This document shows positions 24,916-36,833 of a DNA stretch of 64,000 bases, in pieces (the stretch's first letter is position 1; each line of letters opens with the position of its first letter). This DNA is from Erythroxylum novogranatense. Its lineage: Eukaryota; Streptophyta; Magnoliopsida; Malpighiales; Erythroxylaceae. The notes under the pieces are model-generated. The model had not been told where the DNA came from. It ran no database searches and saw only the letters and a program-made list of their open reading frames with translations. Where the stretch lies: assembly GCA_029891385.1 (NCBI GenBank), contig CM057225.1, forward strand, positions 15,544,620 to 15,608,619, given 5' to 3'. Both the position numbers and the translations under genes were made by a program.

Positions 24916-25675
24916 TAGGATGGCAGTTAGTTTTTAACCAGATTAACATCTGCGTTACTTAATAAAAAAAAAAATAGATATAGAGGTTTAAAATAGATTT
25001 TAAATAGATGTTGAAAAATGGATGTAGATATGAGTCTAATGATAACCCAAATTATGGATATCCGTATCCTACTTGCTTTTTATTAACTCTATTTTTTCTT
25101 TTTTTTAAATATTTATGGTTAAATATAATAAAATATTAATATTTTATGAGAAAAACAACTTTAAAATCTTCACTTTACTTTTCAGTACTCACATTTTTAT
25201 CATATTTTATTTTCTTATAGGATGATAATAATGCAAATGATATGAAAATAGAGTTTTGAATGTTGTAGAGTTATCGCAAAGACAATTTGAAACTTTAGTT
25301 ATTTCAATATTTATTTTAGTTCTAAATTATGAAAAATGTATGTTGTCTTTGTACTAGGTATTATAATTTTTATTATTCCAATTTTATGGTTTTAATACAT
25401 ATAAATCAAAATCTTGACTTATTATTATTAAAGTAATTTTGATTTGGAGCGTTCGTAAAAATCTACTCTTTATATTTTCTATTTAGAAGTTATATTTTTA
25501 TATGTTACACAACTCGACGGATATCCAAAAACCCAAACAACCCAATAAATTTGGATATGGATAGTAAATCAAAAAAATCGATAGATATGGATATAAATAT
25601 GAGTTAAGTCATAAAAATGGATATGAATATGGGTAGAGTAAAACCCGAACCAAACCATACCCATTGCTATCCTTA
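24916..25675. mobile_element. Non-autonomous hAT-like MITE (760 bp)
   Basis: Ends are TAGGATGGCAGTTAG (left) and, read from the right on minus, TAAGGATAGCAATGGG: imperfect inverted repeats of the hAT type. Flanking octamers are CCGGTAAT (24908-24915) and CCGGCAAT (25676-25683), an 8-bp target duplication with one mismatch. The sub-terminal regions contain repeated GGATATGGAT-type words. No coding capacity. Confidence 0.75.
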
Positions 25676-25680
25676 CCGGC

Positions 25681-25842
25681 AATCATCTTAATGTTAGAGA
25701 CATTAAGGCAGGATCTTGTGTATTGTAGTTTTTAATGATTTTTAAAATTAATATTATTTTAAATCATCTTAATTTTGGAGACATTAAGGCAGGATCTTGT
25801 GTATTGTAGTTTTTAATGATTTTTAAAAATTAATATTATTTT
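25681..25842. repeat. Two-copy tandem duplication, period about 81 bp
   Basis: The block from AATCATCTTAAT through TTAATATTATTTTA (25681-25761) repeats at 25762-25842 with a few differences (TGTTAG versus TTTTGG; one extra A). Confidence 0.88.
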
Positions 25843-26638
25843 AATATACAACATGGTGAGTTATAAATTCGTATTTTAACTGTAAGGTTTAATTATTTTT
25901 CTGCAGTTTCCTTCTGAAACAATTTCTAAAATCGATTCATTGCTATCATCATAGTGTCACAAACGTCAGTCTCTAATAATATCTATATAAAATAGACAAG
26001 GAGAGCTCGATGAGCAATAAACAGATGGTGCAAGGAGCATTAACTTTTTTAAAGTACACGCCTATTTGGAACTTTTGATAATTTAATTGAATCATAATAT
26101 TAATTTTAATTAAACTTATAATTATAATTAATTTTAAATAAAAACTGATTTATTCTAAATAATATTCAATATATAATATTAATACTTATTTATAAAATAT
26201 TTTATATTTGTTCTTTAAAGTTTCTCAAACTTTACAATTAAATATACCTTGCTATTTTATTTAAATCTTTAGTCGTTCTTTTGTGTTATTATTTAATTTT
26301 TAATTAAATAATTTATCTTTATAGATTAAAGTTGACATCAAACAATACATTATAATCACCCAAATATTTAAAATATTAAAATGATGTTAGCTAATCTTTT
26401 GGTACATAATTTTTGAATAATTTAATTTTTCATCATAAAATGTTTTGATTAGACATATAACATAAAATCAATGTACACTATTTTTTAGATCAATCATATT
26501 AGTTTTCTTATTAGTAATTGATTATATCAATCACATTTTAAAATTATCGTCAAAATGTTATTTTATCTTGTTAAGGATTTCTTAAATTAAATACTAATCA
26601 TCTTATGTTGAATTCAACTACTTCTATATAGTTCATAC
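25843..26638. other. AT-rich intergenic sequence
   Basis: No gene or repeat structure recognised. The last eight bases (26631-26638, GTTCATAC) are the left target-site duplication of the next hAT element. Confidence 0.5.
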
Positions 26639-27811
26639 CAATGTTTTAAAAATTGGACTGGACATCGAACTGGTCGAAGGAAAAGTTTAAAGTTTAGAGG
26701 TTTAACCGATAGTGAATCGCTATAAAATTGATATATAATAAATAAGAATTAAAATTTATTATTGAAATAAAAATACACTAATGTCTATTATTGCATAATG
26801 AATTAATAATAAATAAATATGAGTCTAACATAAATATTAAAATAACAATACAAATCAAAATTGTATTTCTAAAGGAGGTTGTGTCTCATCATCGTCAAAA
26901 GCTCCAAATTCTTCAACGCTATTTAAAGATTCATAAATTACGCTTTCATCTAAAGTATTTACATCAACTTCTTCTACCGCATTAAAATAAATTACAAATT
27001 AATAATGTATAAAATTATTCTCAATTGTAACTTATAATACAATATAATTTTAACTTAAATATGATCAAAATAAGAAATGAACTAACCATCGTAGATGTTC
27101 TTAATTCATTTATTGTGACAAATGTTTTTTTCCATAAATCATCTTTTCAAGTTCATTATAATCAAGATCAGGTGATGGTTTTTCTTCTTCGATCCAAAAA
27201 TCAGTATGTTCAATACAATTAATATCAAACATATGTTCTCTTCTTACTAAACGATCTGAATACATAATAGAGAAATTATAAAATCAATAATAAAAATAAC
27301 ATTATTGAAATAAAAATAAAATTATAAAATAGTAAAATACTTGTTCTTCATTCTCAGATTATAAGTAACGTAAACAAAATCATTAAGTCTTTGATATTCC
27401 AAACAATTTCATTTCTTTGTATGAATATGTTCGAAAACACTCCAATTTCGTTCACAACCTGATGCAGAAACTGTTTGATTGAGTAACCTAATAGCAAGTT
27501 TTCTCAATGTTTGAGCACTGTCACCGAATAATCTCCACCACTCATTTGTATTTTAAATTAATAATTATGATAAAAATATATAATATTAATAAGTAAATAA
27601 TGAATTAAAAGTATAAAACCTACCTGGATGCATTTTTTCAACATAAGTTATCTCTTTACTGATGATCTAACAAAACTCTTTAAACCTTCACGATACAATT
27701 TAATTTCATTTATCTCTTGTGATTGCTCTTCAATAGAGAAAATACCTTTGCATTCAATCACATTAAACAAACCCCCCCCATAATATTAATTGTATGTTCT
27801 TCTCTACTATA

Positions 27812-30542
27812 TGTAACATCCCGTCACCGACGGGATGGGTACAGTTCATCTCATACGTATTTTGTATACGTATTTTGCATCCGTATTTTGTATATGCATT
27901 CGTAGCCTCTACATCATTGATAAATGTTCAGCATTGCACAAGCATATGTATGTACATGCATGTATGACCGATTTTGACTTGATTGTGGAATTGGAAATTT
28001 TATACTATTAAGGATTAATTGTGCTTTGATTAGTGAATTGGAGTGTTAAAATTGAATTTAAAGATTGAGAAATGGAAATTTGAGTATGTGATTAGATGTT
28101 TTCTAATTTTGAGAATTTATAGGAATTTTTCTAGAATTTTCGGAGTAGTAGGCCCGGACCGGGAAAAATGGCTTAGTGACTGATTAATTGTGATTCCGGT
28201 TCTAAATTTGATTGACAATTGATATGAGGTAATTTGAATTATGATTTGAGTAATTAGGATATGAACCATTAGAATTCGGGAGAAATTAGAATTAGAAATT
28301 GGATCGAGGTTGTTCGGATTGGACTTGTGGCAATTAATTGCCAAACAAGCCTTAGTATTTAAACTTGTCTCCTTTGAAAAATGATCCACGATGCTTTCTT
28401 CTTCCCTTGAAAGAAATTGCTTTGTTCTCTTTCTTCTTTGCGTGGATCTCATCTTGGATTTGTTTCTTGCTTCTCCTTGCAAATCATTCCTTCTTTTATC
28501 CTTGATCATTCATCCCTTTGGCTTGGATTGAAAGAAAATGGAGTTTGGGCTAAATGGGAGAAAACCGTGGATGTGTTTAGGAGTGGGAGTTTGAGTTTTC
28601 TTGGTGTTTCTCCAAGGATTTAAGCTTGAATCAAGTAATTTCTTGTTTCCTTATGCTTTACATAGTTTAATTTGAGCATGGATTTGAGTATAAATTGTTT
28701 GAGAAATTGTAGATTTTCGGATGATGTAGGTTTAGGGAAAATATGTGATTTTGATTTGGGTGTTTGATGAATAATGGTTATTTGGTGGATCTAAGCTTAG
28801 GAATGAGTTGTGTTAAGTATAGGAAGTTGTTTTGGAGTGTTTAGAAGGGAAAGGATCGGATTAGAGCTGAAAAATCTAGGAATTTTTGGGTTTTCTGGGC
28901 GATTCTGCGATTGCACGCCGCGGCGCACGAAGAACACGCCGCGGCGAGCGAGGAAACGCAGCACGCCATGACGAGCGCGGGAGCTCGTCGCGGCGAGCAG
29001 GATTGGGCGATGAAGGAAGCGTTCGCCGCGGCGAAGGCGTGGAGAAAAGGGGCTCGCCGCGGCGAGGGATGTTCTTTTCTGAAAATAAATTGGAGATTTT
29101 AATAATTTGGAATTGGGAATTTGATGATTCGATTAGATGTGGATGGATTTCAATTTAGAGATTATGAATTCGGGATTACGAATTTTAATTTAGAAGAATG
29201 GAATTTCGGAAATTTAAATTCGGTGGTTCTCGAAATCAGATGAGAATTGGATAGTGAATTTGATTATGATTTAACGATAATTCCTATGTCTTAGAATTTG
29301 ATCTTGGAAGATGTAGAATTTAGCCAATTGACTTATGGTATTAGCAATTTCTATAGATTAGTGTAAAAGCACAGAATTGGTGAGAATCGAGATTAGGGTC
29401 GGAAATGTCATAACATGCATAGTACATCATTTATTTGAGACATCAGCATTTCTGATTATTGAAATCGATACAATTAGTGATATTCGGCTATTATGATTAT
29501 TGTAGAGGCTCAAGTGGAGCGTCGATCCTCTGACGCAGAGACTTCCGTGATAGCTCGAAAGTTTAGAGGTGAGTAACCTAGTTGGTTTCTCAATCTCTGA
29601 TGTGTTAAATGCTTTGTGTGAATTATTTGTGATTATGAGTAAGTGATTCGCATGAGATATGTTACTGTGAATTGTGGACGCATGCTAGGCATGAATAGAA
29701 ATCAGTAACTGACAGTTATGACTGGAGCACATTCTGATCTGATCGAGCTACAAGCTCGCCTATTTGTATAAGTGATAAGGGAATAGTGCATACCCAGAGG
29801 GCTCTCCTATCCCTAGTGCGCGTGGGTAGTAGTGCATACCCAGATGACTCTCCTACCCGAAAACGCGATTTCTGTGTGATGTGCCCAGAAATGGGAAAAT
29901 TCTGACGCCCAGTCACAACATTAAAATGAACTGGAAATCATTATGCATTCAGTCTGTGATTGTGCTGTGAATTTGATATAGGATTAAATGCAAATGTGTG
30001 ATCATGGTTTAATGAATTTATGATTTGTGTTTCAGAATATGATATTGTGTTATTTTGTACGCAATTTTGCGTAATGCATGAATTGAGTGAACCATCGATG
30101 ATGGTTATTCATTGAGTTCGCAAACTCACCCAAAATTGCAACTATTTTTCAGGCCAGCGATAGTGTGACTCCTAGCTCCAGGTTGTGAGACCTTTCCTAC
30201 TGTGTGTGTGTCGTCGAGAGGAGCATGGCCCACAGGTCGGTCAGCTGGGGATCCTTTGGGATATTTTGGGATGACCTAGATAGGAGTGGTTACTGTCTAT
30301 TTTGGATCTGTACAGTTGTAGTTATGACAGAATCATGTACTTATGATTTTAAGAAAAAGAAATGAGAAGTCCTCTTTTGGTTTTCAAAATTTAGTGAATG
30401 TGATCTTATAGAACTGCTTTGTTACTGTGATGCCATGAGAGTTATAGAATTGATCGTATCGTAATGCACCCTCGTCGTAAGGTATGCATCGGTATGACCT
30501 ACGGGCATCCCGGTGTATACTCTACGGTAAGGGGGCGCTACA
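27812..30542 (+). mobile_element. Gypsy solo LTR (2731 bp) with CTATA target duplication
   Basis: Starts TGTAACATCCCGTCACCG and ends GGGGGCGCTACA; it is a sense-oriented relative of the LTR at 9276-12021. CTATA is present at 27807-27811 and 30543-30547. No interior or second LTR is present, so it is a solo LTR left by recombination. A CpG-rich patch at about 28912-29075 contains several CGCCGCGGCG palindromes. Conserved hairpin sequence near 30085-30125. Confidence 0.94.
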
Positions 30543-30699
30543 CTATATAAGCAATAAGGATTGATAAAATAAGCTGCTAAGTGGATCCTTTGAGTAAGAT
30601 GCTTATCCCAACGTCGACCAATGATATCTATATAAGGCTTGTACAATTTCTCCTTCCCTTTAAAAATATTTATAATTGTTTTGTGAGCTCTATTCAATA

Positions 30700-30702
<3 letters not shown>

Positions 30703-30736
<34 letters not shown>
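30703..30736. repeat. (AT)n microsatellite
   Basis: About 15 AT dinucleotides in the hAT transposase region, just right of the solo LTR. Confidence 0.95.
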
Positions 30737-30737
<1 letters not shown>

Positions 30738-32097
30738 ATCTGAGTCAACAATCTTCAACAATCTTATAAACGGAGTCACAATCTTCACAATGATTAAGCA
30801 AGCATCCCAAAATTTATTATCTAGAATAATAGCACAAACTTCTTTTCTTTTTTCACTCTTTGATAATTTATGACTTGAAAAGTGTTTACTTGTCACTAAA
30901 TTTTGAAGTAATTTCTTATGTTTATAAACACTTTTCAAAGTAATAAATATAGTTGCAAACCTGGTAGCAGCGGGATGAATGATCTCAACTCAATCTTCTT
31001 GTTTTCTTAACCTAGACAAAAATGTCACATAATTATACACAAAAATTTTGATCTTAGATGCACGTGAAACAAGACTAGAAATATGGCCCATACCACCAAT
31101 ATCTTTCAAAATAAGATTTATACAATGTGCAGCACATGGAGACCAATAAATATGCCCATATTTTGATTGTAATAAATACCCAGCTGATACATAATTAGCT
31201 GCATTATCTGTAATAAAATGCACAATATTCTTTGGTCCAACCCACTCGACAATTTCAAAGAATAATTCAGATAAAGCATTGGCATTTTGTACCATGTTAG
31301 AAGCATCAATAAACTTGATAAAAGTTGTTCCAATATTACAATAAACCAAGAAATTTATCGAGGTTCTTTGTCTTTGATCAATCCACCCATCTGCCACAAT
31401 AGTGCATCATGTTGATTCCCAACTAGATTTATATGTATCCACAACTAACTGACATTCCCTTTTTAAATCTTGAAGTAAAGTCACACGCAACTCATAATAA
31501 GATGGTACCTTAAATCTTGGACCTATTGCTGTTGTAGCATCAATTGCTTCTTGAAAATACGGTGAATTTAAAATATTCAAAGGAATACATGAATGATAGA
31601 ACCATCTAGCCCATGCTCTTTTACATCGTAAAACAACATCCTTATCAACCATAAAACTTTTTAAACTAGGTTGAGAACTAGGAATAATTCATGGAGAAAA
31701 ATAAGAATCTATGTCAATAATAGCTTTTCTTTTTCCTTTATCTAATACTTGTGGTGTTTCATCATCTCCAAAAGATGTATCATGGGCCTCTTTATTTGCC
31801 TTCTTCTTTTTTACTTATTGTTGCAAATATTTTCCAATCATATCATTTACATCAACTGGTACTTTTTTGCAAGAAGCAATATTACCTTTAATACCAGCAA
31901 GATTTTCTTTCATTTTAAAAATTCGTCCTCCTTTAGATATTCTACCGCAAAACATACAGTTATATTGGATATTTCCATCAGATGCTTAAGAAGAAGAAAA
32001 ATAATTCCATACTGGATCAGACTTACCACAAGTAGAGGATGGTTCTATATTCTCCATTATGATTTAACCTAAAAAGTATTTAAAAAAGGAGTGTATC

Positions 32098-35000
32098 TGT
32101 TGGACCTTGAATCTTGAGTGAAAATTAGAAATCTGAAAATGAAAGTAAATGAGTGTTTTGGTATGTGATTTGTGTTATAGATGATTATGATATTGGAATG
32201 TGAATCATGTATGGATGGTGAGTTGAGAAACCCTTAGTATGAATTATGGTCATATATGTGAGATATTATGCAAGAGTAAGAGAGGAAATTTGGTAAATGA
32301 CATGATGCTATTGAATGTAGGAAATCATGTGCATTGAGGTTGAATGTAGAATAAAAATGTATATGCTGATTTAAGAGAAATTAGGGAATGATTGAAATAG
32401 AATTGGCCAAAGTTGCCTTCTATGAAGTCGTAGCTTGCTCTTTTATCTTTCCAACGAGATCAAGTATGCAAGATTTCAAGATCGGAGTTAAGAGTTATAG
32501 TTGATACAAGTTATGATGTTATATAAGATTTATGTTAGTGATAGCTATGATGAATATTTGAGAATTGTGATTATGATGAACCAATTTAGTTGAGATTTGA
32601 GAAGTTCATAAATTGAATTCATTGCTTGAATTGTTATGAAGTGTTTAGGTCTTTGAATAAGTATAAATGTGGAGATTATAAGTGCTTATGATGTTAGTTT
32701 GGTTGTGAGAAACATGGGAAAAAAAAAGGTTTGAATGGGTTTGGAAAACCCATGTCCGTTAAACGGACATGGGAGTCCGTTTAACGGACAGCCTCTGGTC
32801 AAAAGGACCCCTCCCCTTGCTCATGTCCGTTTAACGGACATCTCGGATGGTTTGGAACATTTTTGGCCGTATGTGTCCGTTAAACGGATATGTATGTCCG
32901 TTTAACGGACAGCTACGGGTCAACTGGTGAAAATCGCGATTTTGATCATTCTAGAGGCCTAATCTCGCTTCGATGACTCTAATACGAGTTGTAGATCTTG
33001 ATGTTATTTTTCCAATGGAACATAAACGAAGACATTTGGATATCTGTAGAAAAAGTTATGGCATTTGCGCCAAAAGAGTTTCAAATCGATTTCGGGTTTG
33101 AACATGTTGAATTGTTTTGGTCATAACTTCCTCATCCGACCTCGGATTGAGGCGATTCTTGAAGCATTGAATTCCTAACACATGTATCCTTATCTCCATG
33201 AAAGTTTGCATCAATTTGAGTCAAATTGAAAAAGTTTGATTGAATCTTATGATAATCAGAATGATTTGTTCCATTATGATCTTGCTAATTTCCTTCCTCA
33301 TCCGACCTTGTCAAATCTTTTGCTTATATCTTTTCCGTCCGACATCCGAATGACTTGGTTCTTGAAGCGTTGGATTCCTAAGATAATGAAGTTCATTATT
33401 ATATGAAATTATGAATTTTTAGAGATTTAATTGAGGTAGATTATTTGAATCAAAGTGAGACAGGAAAGCTTCTGAACATAGTTTAGTATTTTGTGAAATT
33501 CGGGATCTGTGGAGATCCGATTGAAGCAAGGTTTGAGGCGAAATGAAACTAAGACATAGAAGAACAATTCTCTAGAAGTAGGTTCTGGCTAATTCCTCCA
33601 ATTTGATGGTGAAAATAAAGTCCCAAAGTAAGCATGAAATGAAATAAATTCAGGGACAGTTTTGGAAGTCCACTTAAAGTGTAAGTTTGTAAGCCTTACA
33701 AGGAGGGGCAACTTAGTCTTTTCTCAATCACTTAATGAGATGGCACAATATAAAGGGGCTGATGCTCTGTGGAGGAAGGGGAAAAGGCACGAAATTGGGA
33801 GAGAAAAGAAGAAAGAAACGATAGAGAGGGAAGAAGAAGAAGAAGAAGAAGGAGGAAGCAAGGTTTGTTTTTGGGGTTTTCTAAGAGATTTTGATGCTTG
33901 TCAAAGGGGAAGAAAGCAAGAAGAAGATGGCTTCCTTTGAAGCTTGACAATGTCGAAAATGGTGGAGAAAAAGGTAAGAGAGAGAAAGCTTTGAGTTTTG
34001 AACTTTCTTGAGAGATGTTGGTTGGTTTAGCTTTAGATTGTTATGGATTTAAGTTTTCTAAGGTTTATTGAAGAGATTAGGCTATGATTATGTTGATTTT
34101 ATGAAGTTAGGGTTTATGCCCAATTGTATGATTTGGAGATTTTGGAAGTTCTTGATTTAGATGTCCTGATATAAGTATGGGTTTGTGATTTATGTTATCA
34201 ATTTTGGAAAATCATGATTTTTATGAAGTGAAATTTGGGTGATTGATTTAGGGAATTTGAAATTGGGAGAAAGAAGAAAGGCTTTGGAGAATTAAAGCAT
34301 TGGACAAGCTTATAGCATCGATTCGAGGTGGGTTTCATGTTTATAGTTGAATAATAAGCCATTAAGGATTTTTCCAAATTGAAAGAATAAAATGATTTCA
34401 AATATTTTATGATTGTGCATGAGTTGTTTTAAAATGATTTGAAGAATTGGTTTATATGTGTTCATATACTCCATGAATTGAATTTGAATTGATAAATTGT
34501 GAATTGTTGTGAACATGCAAAAATGCATTGTGAGTATGATTATGTTATGCCATTGAATTGTATTTATGACATTTTGATTTGAATGGAAAGAAGGAAAAGA
34601 ATATGAAAAGCATGAAAGCATTTCATTTCAATGAAATGAGTTTGAGCATTGTTATGTGCCTTGTTTGGGAGAGAGAGGAACCGTTCCGTTAAAGCCTTCT
34701 CCCGGCTGGCCACTTGTGCCACACGAGATCCGAAAAGTGGACTCGTTTCGATTCACGGAGTAAACTTCGGTTTCTCTGTTCCGTTCACGGAACCTCTCGA
34801 GCCATTTGATGTGCATTGCATTTATGAATTTGTGTGTTATGCTTGAATGATGAAATGGCATAAATTGTGGTTAATGAGATGATGTTTGAATTATGAAATT
34901 GTGATTGTGAGAAAGTGATACATTCATGTGTTGCGATTTATGAATTTGAATGCATGACGAAAATTTGAGAAACGAGCATTTTATGGGTTTTCAACAAGAG

Positions 35001-36034
35001 ATTTCTATGGCAGTAAACTTTTGAACGGTTTTTGCTTATGGTTGATTATAAACCTATTACCCACGGGCTTTTTAAGCTCACCCTCCTTTCATCCCCATCT
35101 CTAGGTTTCGAGCGGGAGATCGGATGAAAGAATGACAAGATGTTTTTGTTCGATTTTTGTACATCTTTGTATTTTGGGTCATACAAACATGATATAGTAT
35201 TTATGGTGTGAAAACACCACTATGATTTGTACAAGGAGTTGAATTATGAAATTGTGTATGAATTGTGATGAATTATGAATTTATGTATGGAACGGAGATA
35301 TATGATTTGTGTATGGTTTATAGATTGTGATTGCATATGATTTTGATTGGGTTGCGTTTAGATTGAATTATGGAATTGTATAAGAATATAAATGGGATTT
35401 GAATACGAATGTGTATTGGACATTGGATATTGCGATTGTATGTAAATGTAATTGGATTGAGGATTATTGAAGTATTATAGGTATAGGATTGTGTTGTGGA
35501 TTGATTGGGAATTATAGAAGTGGGCTTTCTATTTGCAGGTTTTTGGATAGGTTAAAATGCAGCTATCATGCTGCCCAATTTTTAATAAAATGGGTTGTAT
35601 GGCAAGGATAGTGTGAAAATAAGATGATATTGAGATATGCATGATTAAGAGAAACCAAGAAATTTGAGTCTGATTAGGATGAAATTTCCAAGGGGGAAAT
35701 TACATTGCTTTGATTAGTATGAGATTTGAAAAGAGGCACAACATAAGATGTGAAAGAAAAATAATAATAATAACATATTCGAATTGGTTTAATCTAGGGT
35801 TTCCAACGCGATCAGTTTTTTTTATGTTCACGCGTCGGATGTCGGAAATTTGTGTTTCAGTTCGCTTGAATAGTTTAACTGATTTGATTCCGAGCCAATT
35901 TGATTTGACTTCGTTTGTATGCTTGGATTTTCAAGTTGGCTTTCAATTCGAAATTGATTTGCTTCAATTCCTTGTTATCCATCTTTTGTTTCGTTTTTCG
36001 GTTGGGGTTCGGTCTTTGGGATCGGGTCCCTACA
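32098..36034 (+). repeat. LARD-like element 5' LTR (3937 bp)
   Basis: Contains, in order, a palindrome cluster (32751-32912), two related sub-repeats around CTTCCTCATCCGACC (33128 and 33292), a GAAGAAGAAG microsatellite (33833-33858), and a GC-richer block (34670-34810) conserved between the two LTRs. The short frames in it (for example 34649-34846) have no recognisable domain. Confidence 0.9.
32751..32912. repeat. Cluster of five GTCCGTTWAACGGAC palindromes (5' LTR copy)
   Basis: Copies at about 32754-32768, 32775-32789, 32825-32839, 32875-32889 (one mismatch) and 32897-32911. Each is a perfect or near-perfect inverted repeat of seven or more bases around one central A or T. Every arm contains AACGG. 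Confidence 0.92.
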
Positions 36035-36833
36035 GATGTGATATCAGAGCCCAGTATTATGGTCTTAACTGGGTGCATAGGATTGATAAACATTTGTGAT
36101 AGAATGGAATTAGTGACATGAATGACTTTTGCATGAATTATTTGAAGAACCTATGTGATGGTTTGATTTAGGTGAAGAATTATGTTTGAGTTTAGGATTA
36201 TGATGCTGGAGATTAAGATTTGAAATTCATAATGAAATTAGATGATGTGACTTTGAATATATGTGAGATGCAAATTATAAAATTTTAAAGATGACTTAAT
36301 GATCGGAATATATGTATAGAAGTTAAAAGAGATTGAGATTGAATGGTTTTGGTCCATATCAAGGTTATCAATATTTAGATCATTGATTTGAGTGCATATG
36401 TGAATAAATAGTTGTTTGATATAATAGTGATGGTTTCAATCTCATAAAGAAGTGAAAATTTGCGAGTAAGATAAGAATATGTGTGATAAGAATTTGAGTG
36501 ATTTCAAGTTTGTGAACATGAAAATGAGATTAGCATTTGATGATGAATTGGGTTGTTTGATTTTGAATATGTATTTGTGAGAGAACTAAGGAAGATTTGA
36601 AACATGAGTTAAATCTATGTACATATAAAAATATGATAAGAATTATTTTGGTGTGGATATGATATGGATGGTATATGATATAAAAGATGAAAATCATGAT
36701 GAATATGTGTAGTAAGGATTTGAATATGTGAATGACTAGGATCATTTGGAAGACATGAGTTAAGATAACGTATTACTTAGTGTTTGTTTAAGTGTGAATT
36801 TCGAGGACGAAATTCTTTTAAGAGGGGGATAAA
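36035..36833 (+). other. Interior of the LARD-like element: PBS, non-coding, PPT
   Basis: PBS at 36039-36052 (TGATATCAGAGCCC, one mismatch to the usual TGGTATCAGAGCCC, four bases after the LTR). Polypurine tract AAGAGGGGGATAAA just before 36834. No frame of note lies in between. Confidence 0.85.

Larger units (their letters stand above)
27000..32057 (-). pseudogene. hAT transposase (BED, DUF659, dimerisation domain), broken
   Basis: On minus from about 32057: a BED finger region (about 31990-31800; CMFCG-type cysteines, KMKENLAGIKGNIASCKK). Then 31652-31407 (WARWFYHSCIPLNIL, ATTAIGPRFKVPSYYELR) and, after a break, 31397-30990 with the hAT core signatures ADGWIDQRQRTSINFLV, HFITDNAANYVSAG and SPCAAHCINLILKDIGG. 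The gypsy solo LTR then interrupts. The C-terminal domain resumes at about 27540 with EWWRLFGDSAQTLRKLAIRL, NQTVSASGCERNWSVFEHIH and LNDFVYVTYNLRM, the dimerisation signature. Stops, a frame break and the 2.7-kb insertion make it non-functional. Confidence 0.88.

Noticed and set aside
28886..29158. 90-codon Arg/Gly/Ala-rich frame
   Set aside because: It follows from the CpG-rich palindrome patch of the solo LTR and has no protein signature.
34649..34846. 65-codon frame conserved in both long LTRs (also 39388-39585)
   Set aside because: Conservation is explained by LTR identity; no known domain, and the whole LTR is equally conserved.
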